This document shows, one piece after another, positions 1 to 7,616 of a stretch of 64,000 nt of DNA. The stretch covers positions 62,001 to 126,000 of the forward strand of contig NZ_CP110973.1 of NCBI RefSeq assembly GCF_026248825.1, given 5' to 3'. Within the stretch, counting starts at the first letter, position 1, and every line of letters starts with the position of its first letter. The position numbers and the translations under genes were made by a program. Below the pieces are notes generated by a model. It was not told where the DNA came from, did not search any database, and saw nothing but the letters and a program-made list of their open reading frames with translations. The DNA comes from Larkinella insperata (GTDB lineage: Bacteria > Bacteroidota > Bacteroidia > Cytophagales > Spirosomataceae).

Positions 1-3000
1 CTGCTTGCCACTCAACACCATCCGCACCGAACCCACCGTACCAGGGTTAGTGTTGGCCCGGATGTTGATGCTGCGCGAAGCCAGCGTGGCCAGGTTGACC
101 GTCTCCCCATCACTCATCACCTTAATCTCCTGATCACTGGTGGCGTTGATCAAACTGAAGCTGACCAGCGACTGAGCAGCCGCACTGACCGTCACGCTGA
201 AGACCTTTTGATCCGACAGTGCGGGTGAGCCGTTGTCGGCTGCTTTGATGGTCAGGCTAAAGGTGCCGGTCGTTGTCGGCGTCCAGCTGAAGGCCCCCGT
301 GCTGGCGTTGATGCTGGCACCCGATGGACCCGACACACTGTAGGTCAGCGTCTGAGCCGGCACGTCACTATCGGTGGCCTGAGCTGTGAAGCTTAGCGGC
401 TGACCCAGCGTAACGATTTTATTGCCGATGGATGCCAGCACCGGGGCCGTGTTGGTGACAGGGGCCTGATCGATAACCGTGAAGCTGATCGTCAGCGGAG
501 TACCCGCCGTGCCCCCGGCGGCTGTGGCCGTGTATGGCGTGGCCGTCAGCGTGTAACTGCCCACCGCTGGCGTCCAGCCGGTGTAATCGCTGCCAGAGTT
601 GCCAAACAGGGCATAAGGTGCCCCGTTGTCAACCTGGGTGCGGTTAAGTGGTCCACTCAACACCATCCGCACCGAGCCCACCGTGGCCGGACTGGTGTTG
701 GCCCGGATGTTGATGCTGCGCGAAGCCAGCGTAGCCAGGTTGACCGTCTCCCCATCACTCATCACCTTAATCTCCTGATCACTGGTGGCGTTGATCAAAC
801 TGAAGCTGACCAGCGACTGAGCAGCCGCACTGACCGTCACGCTGAAGACCTTTTGATCCGACAGTGCGGGTGAGCCGTTGTCGGTTGCTTTGATGCTCAG
901 GCTGAAGGTGCCGGTGGTTGTCGGCGTCCAATTGAAGGCCCCCGTACTGGCGTTGATGCTGGCACCCGATGGACCCGACACACTGTAGGTCAGCGTTTGA
1001 ACAGGGAAGTCAGGGTCGGTGGCTTGGGCTGTCAGACTCAGTGTCTGGCCGGCCGTCAGCGTCTGGTTGCTGATCGCCGTTAAAACCGGTGCCTGATTGG
1101 CCGGAGCAGTAGCTGGTACAATCTCAATGGCATTGACTTTGGGGCTCTGCGAGCTGCCCGTACTGAAGGCAACATTTAACGTCCCATCCGTAACATTCAC
1201 CCCTAACGTTTCCTGCATGGCCTTGAGCGTGCCCCCCGCTTTCTGAGCAATGTCATACTCAGTCAGTCGACGAACCCCTTCCACATCCACATGAAACTTA
1301 CGGGTAGTTGACCCGCTGATCACCCCCGAGAAGGTTTCGGCGAAGTGCAGGATTAGGTTATAATAGCCGTTGCTGACGGGAACGGCATAGCTAAAGTCAC
1401 CAAAGCGTTCGGTTTGGTATAGCGCGTCATCGACGGTATTATCGATGGGTACATTGCCGGCGTTGGCCGTGCTGCCTCCGCTAAAGTATGCATCAGCCGC
1501 GAATTGCCGGCTTCCGCTGGCCGCAAAGGAAGGTCCCCCGGCATTGATCCGTATGGCAGGCAAAATTACCGTGACTGTAAAAACTTTCTGATCCGACAAG
1601 GCCGGAGAACCGTTATCGGTCACCTTGACGGTGAAACTGCTGGTTCCCGTCCTAGTGGGCGTCCAGCTGATCACCCCCGTGTTGGCGTTGATGCTGGCAC
1701 CACTCGGTCCGGTCAGGCTGTAGGTCAGCGTCTGAGCCGGCACATTGGCATCGGTAGCCTGCGCCGTCACATTCAGCGTCTCTCCTGTTGCTATCGTCTG
1801 GTTGCTAAGCGCCGTTAAGACCGGGGCCTGGTTGGGGACATTGATCGTTATTACAAAGTCATCGCTGCTCGTGCCGCCTTTGCCATCACGGGCCGTCACC
1901 TTAACGGTGATGCTGCCCGCGCTGCCCGAAGGCGGAGTGCCGCTAAATCGGCGGGTACTGGCAGTAAAGCTTAGCCAGCTTGGCAGATTTGCATTATTTG
2001 CCAGCGTAGCCGTATAGGTCATGGCATCCCCATTCGGATCGGCGAAGCTGTTTGCAGCAAACTGATACGCAAAGCTGGTGCCCACGGTTGCGGTCTGATC
2101 TAGCAGGGGATTGGCGACAACCGGGGGCTGGTTCGCGGGAGGAGTTGTCGGGGTAACCTCAATGGCATTGACCTTGGGGCTTTGCGACGAACCCTGACTA
2201 AAGGAAATGTTGAGCGTGCCATCCGTCACACTAATCCCGAATGTCTCCTGAACTGCCGTCCTTCCTCCACCAGCTTTTTGAAACACATCATACTCGGTGA
2301 GCTTCCGTATTCCTTCCATGTCTACGTTGAATTTTCGGCTCACTGTGCCGTTGATCACCCCGGAGTAGGTTTCGGCAAAGTGCAGAATGACGTTGTAGTA
2401 ACCGCTGTTGAGGGGAATATTATAGCTAAAATTTCCGTACCGCTCGGCCTGGTATAATGCATCATCCTCGGTATTGTCGATAGGCACATTTCCAACGGTC
2501 GCCGTAAGACCTCCGTCAAAATAGGTATCGGTTACAAAAACCCGATTACCCGAAGCAAAGTAGGCAGACCCGGCTGCATTAATCCGCACCACCGAGTTGC
2601 CGGTCTGGGCGGCTGTGACGGTAACCGTGATGACTTCCTGAGCCGATAAAACCGGTGAGCCGTTGTCGGTTGCTTTGATGGTCAGGCTGAAGGTGCCGGT
2701 GGTAGCCGGTGTCCAGCTAAAATCTCCCGTAGTCGGATTCATCGTAGCCGATGCCGGTCCCGCAACGCTGTACGTAATGGTCTGAGCGGGCAGGTTGCTA
2801 TCAGTGGCCCGAACCCGGAAATTCAGCGGCTGGCCTACGGTAGCGGTTTTGTTACCAATCGGGGCCAACATGGGCGGAACATTCTCGGTGGGGGTAATTA
2901 CCGTAAGCCAAAAAATGTCACTGGCGCTCCCCCCCTGGCTGTCCGTGGCGGTCACTTTTATCGCTAGGTTAGGACAATTTTTCGGGGGTGTTCCGCTAAA

Positions 3001-6000
3001 CACCCGGGTTGTGGTATTGAAACTTAACCAGGACGGCAAGGAAGAATTGTCCTCCAATCCGGCCGTCAGTGTGATGGGCTGCCCTTCCGGATCGGTGAAA
3101 GCCGTCGCACTGTAGGTATAACTGAATGCCTCATCAGCAACAGAAGACTGGTCGATAAAGGGCGTCGTGACAATTGGCGGTTCGTTGGCAGGAGCACTGG
3201 CGGGTACAATTTCAAAAGCCGAAATCGTGGGACTTTGTGAGGTACCCTTGATGAAACTAATGTTCAATACGCCATCCGTGACGGTAACTCCGATGGTTTC
3301 CTGAATGGCTTTCAGCACACCGCCTGCCCGCTGCGCAATATCGTAATTAGTCAATTTCCGGACGCCCTCAATATCCAGGTGAAAGTCGCGGGTAGTTGAA
3401 CCGTCGACAACGAGCGGGAAGGTTTCGGCAAAGTGCAGAATGACTTTGTAGTAGCCATTCGTGACGGGCACGTTGTACGTAAATGTACCGTAATGATCGT
3501 TTTGGTACAAGGCATCATCCTCGGTGTTGGCAATGGCCGTTGCCGCCGACACCGACGAGTTCGTACCACCCGAGAAATAGGTATCTGCACTAAAAACCCG
3601 CCCACCGGATGCCGTGAAAGCCGGTCCACCCGAGTTAATTCGAATGGCACCATCTGCTACGTTGACGGTAATGATTTCTTCATCCGATAGCACCGGTGAA
3701 CCGTTGTCGGACACTTTCACCGTCAGACTATACACCCCGCTTGCCGTCGGCGTCCAGGTAAACACCCCGGTAGCGGCCCCGATCTTGGCTCCCGACGGAC
3801 CGGCTACACTGAACGTCAGCGTTTGTCCGGGCACGTCCGCATCGGTGGCCTGGGCCGTAAAAGTCATTGCCTGATTTACCGTTCCGGCCTTGTTTCCAAT
3901 TGCAGCCAGCACCGGGGCAATGTTTGTCGGGGCGTCCAGAGTCACGCGCATAAAATCCCAGGTAGCCGTAAACGGCGTGGACCCACGCGCGGTTGAAATA
4001 ATTCCCACCGCCAGAGCCGTTTGCCCTTTGATGGATTGCAGCAGCGGGCCACTCACCTGAATGGCCGGGCCTGCGTTAGTAATCTGCCCTCCGTCTTTGG
4101 AGTATTTCGGCTGAACTTTACCCGTTGCCGGATCAACCGACAAAAACAGATCAAGCGTTCCGGCCGGCATACCGCCGGGCAATGAATACGAGTTGCTCGT
4201 AGCAACACCGTTATTCTCATACACCACCTGCAGACTCGGTACCGTACCATTTGCCCCCAAAACAATTTTCAGGTAGTTTTCCTGATCACCCACCCCGATA
4301 AACAAGCCCTCCGATTGGTTAGCCTTGGGAATCTGGCTGTTGAAGAAAGCCCCCAGCAACCGGGTCTGGGCGGTATATGGTCCTGCGCTGGCGCTGGTAT
4401 TGACCCCAAACTGGAAACCGTTCTCCTGCGTATTGAGTCCCTGAAACGCATCGCCGGGTGATGTTTCTTCGATCCCTAACGCCCCCACGGCCCCGCCAGC
4501 AATCAAATTCTCGTCGTCGAACAAATCCAGGTAATCTATTCCGGTTTGTTTGGGCAGCATCAGCCCCGTAAAACCCAGCCCAAACAAACCCGTTCCCGGA
4601 TCGTTGTTAAACATCTCATAATGCACCGGCAGGCGCGTGGTCATCCCGTTATTTGGATCGAGAGCGAAATAATCTACATCGTCGTTCAAGCCATCGTTAT
4701 CGTCATCGGGATCATTGAAATCGGACAGGAAATCACCGTCGGCGTCGCTGGGCCGGCTGGCCGAGGTACACGGGTTGGTGCCGTTATCGATTTCATCGGC
4801 ATTGCTGTAGCCATCACCGTCATCATCAAAACTGGTGCTGTAAGCCGCTACGCAATTTTCCGGATCTTCGCGCGGTTCGAAAACATAGATCGAGTTCTGC
4901 AGGTAGCACACGACCCACACCGTGCCGGGAAAAATATCGTTGTCGCCCTGGGCCGTAATATCCAGCGGTTGTGCCGGGTCCGGCGCAAAATTGGAAGCAA
5001 AGGGGTTTTTCAGGTTCCTCCGCTTGGCGCCCCGGCTGTTGAGCACATCCGTCCCGTCGGCCGTCAGCTCAATATCCTGAATCGTACCATCGAAGGAAGC
5101 GGCCAGCAAGTGGCCTTTCAAGCCGTTGTTAAAATTGGAAGCCGTATATTCGGCGATCCCGTTTGTTGAACTGTTAAAGGTCAGCAGGGCGTTGTTGGTC
5201 TCACCCGGATTCTGAAAATCAGACTCGATTGGGTTCGCCATACTGACCGGCACGGGTGGCCAGTCGGCTGGCAGCGGGTCCAGACCAGATTTTGTGGTAC
5301 GCCACACCCCCAATTGCCCATCGTGCGTGTAGAGTCCGGCTCCGGCGGGATTGGCCCGAATTGGGTTGGGGTGTCCGGCGTAATAACTTCCCGACACATA
5401 ATTCCTAAGATCGCCTACGTAGTGAAAATGGTCGAGGTTATTCACCCGGGGGTCGTTCGGACCAGCGGTTGTCGAACCGGGCTCGCCGGAAACATAATTA
5501 TTATTGACATTGGGGGTCCCTTCATTTTGCGGGTGTCCGCCCCAACCGGGATTGGCTCCGTTGTCTGTAACGTACATTTTCCGGGCTTTGGTGATCACCA
5601 GGTCATAGGCATTTCGGAAACCGGTAGCAAAGACCTGCACCGGGCCACCCGGTACAATTTTGGCCTGGTTCAACCCATCGTTTCCACCGAAAGGATCATT
5701 GGCATCCGGGTTACCCGGGCGGGTCGGATCGTCGAGCGTTGGAATGTCGTATTTGTATTTATTAGGCCCTGTTCCTTTCGTTGACATGGCTTCGATGGCC
5801 GCCAGGTCAATGGACAGCACAGCCGCCGACAAGGCGTATTCGGGCGTATAGGCAAACGTTGTTGAGGGCGAACCGGCGTTGGTATGGCCACCAATTGCCA
5901 GGTAGAGCATATTTCCGTCTTTGGCCATGCCCTCCACCGAGTGGTTCTCTTCCGAACGGGGCAATCCCCGAACCAAATCGATCTTGTCCCAGCCGGTGGA

Positions 6001-6594
6001 AGTTTTCGTCAGCTTTGAAATAATACCGGAATTGGTATCCAGATTCAAATCGCCGGCAGGCCCCCCCATGCGACTATCGCTCGAACTGACATAGATGATA
6101 GGCACGGAAGCCGACCCCGTGACCACCAGCCCGGTGACCTGCCGGACGGTAATGCTGGGGGCTAACGAACCGTCGTCGTTGTGGTTCGGAATTTCGTTGA
6201 TTAGGTTGATAACCTCCTGATTGGCGATGGAATAATTGTTCGGGCCGTTTTTGACAATGGTAAAAACCTTGATCAGCCCATTCAACTGAGTAACGTAGAG
6301 CCTACCGTCCGGTCCAAACTGCAACGAGGTGGGATTTTGCAAGGAGGCTGAAATGTTTAAACGCCCCTGTTTGTCACCCTTTAACTGACTGGAGATAAAG
6401 TTGAAACCCGCTTTCTTCAACTCTTCCTCCGTCGGTTTCTTCGGTTGTTTTTTCTTGAGCGTGTAGGCTTGCGGCACTTGCTCGGGATTAAGACCGCCTG
6501 TTTGGCTTAATGCGCTTAATGCACTTAAAATAGAGAAGGTAAATAGTAAGGCACTGCGCATTACTGAATTGAATTCAGTAAACGTATTTTTCAT
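1..6594 (-). CDS. Giant secreted multidomain protein: sugar-dehydrogenase-like propeller plus three malectin domains (C-terminus cut by window)
   Basis: The frame is open for 2198 codons from ATG at 6594 to the window edge, so the C-terminus is missing. Residues 1-31 form a signal peptide. Residues about 60-575 resemble soluble PQQ/aldose-sugar-dehydrogenase beta-propellers (LQFGPDGRLYVTQ, HSVEGM, LAIGGHTNAGS, FATGFRNAYD). Residues 585-645 are an Asp-rich thrombospondin-3-like calcium linker (DDDGDGYSNADE). Residues about 680-880 look LamG-like. Malectin domains follow at about 985-1133, 1332-1481 and 1678-1825 (DDALYQ, YYxVILHFAET), separated by He_PIG/cadherin-like domains (DNGSPxLSDQ). The end seen here is a tandem repeat. 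The likely role is extracellular or cell-surface carbohydrate binding. Catalysis by the propeller is uncertain, since the PQQ and active-site residues were not verified. A type IX secretion signal would be expected beyond the edge. Confidence 0.85.
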   Translation of the reverse strand, partial: MKNTFTEFNSVMRSALLFTFSILSALSALSQTGGLNPEQVPQAYTLKKKQPKKPTEEELKKAGFNFISSQLKGDKQGRLNISASLQNPTSLQFGPDGRLYVTQLNGLIKVFTIVKNGPNNYSIANQEVINLINEIPNHNDDGSLAPSITVRQVTGLVVTGSASVPIIYVSSSDSRMGGPAGDLNLDTNSGIISKLTKTSTGWDKIDLVRGLPRSEENHSVEGMAKDGNMLYLAIGGHTNAGSPSTTFAYTPEYALSAAVLSIDLAAIEAMSTKGTGPNKYKYDIPTLDDPTRPGNPDANDPFGGNDGLNQAKIVPGGPVQVFATGFRNAYDLVITKARKMYVTDNGANPGWGGHPQNEGTPNVNNNYVSGEPGSTTAGPNDPRVNNLDHFHYVGDLRNYVSGSYYAGHPNPIRANPAGAGLYTHDGQLGVWRTTKSGLDPLPADWPPVPVSMANPIESDFQNPGETNNALLTFNSSTNGIAEYTASNFNNGLKGHLLAASFDGTIQDIELTADGTDVLNSRGAKRRNLKNPFASNFAPDPAQPLDITAQGDNDIFPGTVWVVCYLQNSIYVFEPREDPENCVAAYSTSFDDDGDGYSNADEIDNGTNPCTSASRPSDADGDFLSDFNDPDDDNDGLNDDVDYFALDPNNGMTTRLPVHYEMFNNDPGTGLFGLGFTGLMLPKQTGIDYLDLFDDENLIAGGAVGALGIEETSPGDAFQGLNTQENGFQFGVNTSASAGPYTAQTRLLGAFFNSQIPKANQSEGLFIGVGDQENYLKIVLGANGTVPSLQVVYENNGVATSNSYSLPGGMPAGTLDLFLSVDPATGKVQPKYSKDGGQITNAGPAIQVSGPLLQSIKGQTALAVGIISTARGSTPFTATWDFMRVTLDAPTNIAPVLAAIGNKAGTVNQAMTFTAQATDADVPGQTLTFSVAGPSGAKIGAATGVFTWTPTASGVYSLTVKVSDNGSPVLSDEEIITVNVADGAIRINSGGPAFTASGGRVFSADTYFSGGTNSSVSAATAIANTEDDALYQNDHYGTFTYNVPVTNGYYKVILHFAETFPLVVDGSTTRDFHLDIEGVRKLTNYDIAQRAGGVLKAIQETIGVTVTDGVLNISFIKGTSQSPTISAFEIVPASAPANEPPIVTTPFIDQSSVADEAFSYTYSATAFTDPEGQPITLTAGLEDNSSLPSWLSFNTTTRVFSGTPPKNCPNLAIKVTATDSQGGSASDIFWLTVITPTENVPPMLAPIGNKTATVGQPLNFRVRATDSNLPAQTITYSVAGPASATMNPTTGDFSWTPATTGTFSLTIKATDNGSPVLSAQEVITVTVTAAQTGNSVVRINAAGSAYFASGNRVFVTDTYFDGGLTATVGNVPIDNTEDDALYQAERYGNFSYNIPLNSGYYNVILHFAETYSGVINGTVSRKFNVDMEGIRKLTEYDVFQKAGGGRTAVQETFGISVTDGTLNISFSQGSSQSPKVNAIEVTPTTPPANQPPVVANPLLDQTATVGTSFAYQFAANSFADPNGDAMTYTATLANNANLPSWLSFTASTRRFSGTPPSGSAGSITVKVTARDGKGGTSSDDFVITINVPNQAPVLTALSNQTIATGETLNVTAQATDANVPAQTLTYSLTGPSGASINANTGVISWTPTRTGTSSFTVKVTDNGSPALSDQKVFTVTVILPAIRINAGGPSFAASGSRQFAADAYFSGGSTANAGNVPIDNTVDDALYQTERFGDFSYAVPVSNGYYNLILHFAETFSGVISGSTTRKFHVDVEGVRRLTEYDIAQKAGGTLKAMQETLGVNVTDGTLNVAFSTGSSQSPKVNAIEIVPATAPANQAPVLTAISNQTLTAGQTLSLTAQATDPDFPVQTLTYSVSGPSGASINASTGAFNWTPTTTGTFSLSIKATDNGSPALSDQKVFSVTVSAAAQSLVSFSLINATSDQEIKVMSDGETVNLATLASRSINIRANTSPATVGSVRMVLSGPLNRTQVDNGAPYALFGNSGSDYTGWTPAVGSYTLTATPYTATAAGGTAGTPLTISFTVIDQAPVTNTAPVLASIGNKIVTLGQPLSFTAQATDSDVPAQTLTYSVSGPSGASINASTGAFSWTPTTTGTFSLTIKAADNGSPALSDQKVFSVTVSAAAQSLVSFSLINATSDQEIKVMSDGETVNLATLASRSINIRANTNPGTVGSVRMVLSGKQ
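8..1060 (-). repeat. Tandem 645-bp (215-codon) repeat inside the giant gene
   Basis: Bases 8 to about 415 and 653 to about 1060 are near-identical at an offset of 645 bp, which keeps the reading frame. Each copy encodes a He_PIG-like domain plus a beta domain (SLVSFSLINATSDQEIKV...). The stretch 416-652 is the rest of the unit. The array may continue beyond base 1. Confidence 0.85.
6562..6580. repeat. Perfect inverted repeat in the start of the giant gene
   Basis: TACTGAATT-G-AATTCAGTA has 9-bp arms and lies over codons 5-11 of the giant gene. It could be an operator or an mRNA hairpin near the start codon, or chance. Confidence 0.4.
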
Positions 6595-6664
6595 GCGATT
6601 GTATAAGTTAGGTGGATAAGTGATGCAAAAAGAAAATTTTAAATGATTATACTTACATACGAAA

Positions 6665-6695
6665 TTTTAATCTAAGGATAGTCCTTAGATTAAAA
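6665..6695. promoter_or_regulatory. Perfect 14-bp inverted repeat upstream of the giant gene
   Basis: TTTTAATCTAAGGA-TAG-TCCTTAGATTAAAA is perfect over 14 bp with a 3-nt spacer, centred about 85 bp upstream of the giant gene's ATG. The flanking A and T runs also fit a bidirectional terminator hairpin. Function is inferred from symmetry and position only. Confidence 0.5.
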
Positions 6696-6817
6696 CACTC
6701 CCTTACGAAATTTCTATGGCTGGATTTAAGCTATACACAAGGCAATGTTGCCTACTACTAAATATGTACAACTGACTTTACGCTTCCGAATCGCAAATAA
6801 ATTAGATCACTGGAGAA

Positions 6818-6845
6818 GAGTTTCTAACTCTACTGTTAGAAACTC
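6818..6845. repeat. Perfect 11-bp inverted repeat
   Basis: GAGTTTCTAAC-TCTACT-GTTAGAAACTC has perfect arms with a 6-nt loop. It lies in the AT-rich intergenic region, between a small AGGCAA/TTGCCT hairpin (6740-6753) and a terminator-like hairpin. Confidence 0.5.
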
Positions 6846-6890
6846 ATTATTGAATCTAATGCTAGATAGGTCCACAAAATTAACAAAACC

Positions 6891-6927
6891 AAAAACTGTT
6901 TTTGCTCAGATAATACAGTTTTTTTTT
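6891..6927 (+). terminator. Terminator-like hairpin with T run, no gene upstream
   Basis: AAAAACTGT (6891-6899) pairs with ACAGTTTTT (6915-6923), and the T run extends to 6927. No recognisable protein gene precedes it on the plus strand, so it may end a small RNA or be an isolated hairpin. Confidence 0.4.
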
Positions 6928-7549
6928 AAACGGCCTTTGCAGAAGTTATAAACTATTTAAAACAAAATAATAACCGAACAAACACTCATCTTACCTTAGA
7001 GATAGTAATCTATACGCTAACTATTTACGTTTCAAATTATCAGACTAAACGTATATACGGGCTAATATAATTGCAGGCACAATCAAATAAAACAGTTATA
7101 TTCTCTCAAAAAACCACACTACTATTGCGGTACTGAAATTCAAATTATGAAGTATCAAATTAGCTTAGCCTGATGAAAAAAGAAAGTCGTTATTTAGTAA
7201 AGATTAAGATATCCGCAAATTACAATCTTCGCTAAATTACTTTTAATCTATTTAAATAGTATACGCTATTTATTTACCAATTATGATCATATCGGTTCAG
7301 CTAATTGCTTTTAAATTTTTTAATTACTGATGAATGGGAATATCATATAAAAATATGATGGATTTTATCAGGTAAGATTATCGTATCATTTATATTATTT
7401 ATATTATTCGTTATAATTTTTAAACCAAACCAACTATTGGAATAACTTAACCTGATAACGACAATAAACAACAACGCCTTGACCATACATACCGATAAAA
7501 AACCGGGTAATCCAGCGCCCATTTGACAAGATTAGATTCCAAACAAACA

Positions 7550-7594
7550 GCCGGAAAAAGAAGCGCCCCGATAAGCCATTAGCTTACCGGGGCG
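7550..7594 (-). terminator. Rho-independent terminator of the permease gene
   Basis: On the minus strand, arms CGCCCCGGTAAGC and GCTTATCGGGGCG (one mismatch) form a stem 22 bp past the permease stop codon, followed by CTTCTTTTTCC. Confidence 0.8.
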
Positions 7595-7616
7595 CAGATG
7601 CATGACCGAAACGGCG

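Larger units (their letters stand above)
6595..7616. other. AT-rich intergenic region, about 1 kb
   Basis: This stretch is visibly much richer in A and T than the flanking genes. No convincing gene was found: the only ORF of note (6745-6951, plus, 68 codons) has no recognisable family and its codons look random. It contains perfect inverted repeats at 6665-6695 and 6818-6845, a terminator-like hairpin at 6891-6927, and the permease terminator near 7550-7594. It lies upstream of the giant minus-strand gene and probably holds its promoter. Confidence 0.6.

Noticed and set aside
4546..5169. 207-codon plus-strand ORF
   Set aside because: It is antisense to the giant gene, whose protein (calcium linker and propeller) is clearly the coding frame.
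6745..6951. 68-codon plus-strand ORF in the AT-rich gap
   Set aside because: It spans several inverted repeats, has no recognisable motif, and no clear promoter or start context. Not supported as a gene, though not excluded.
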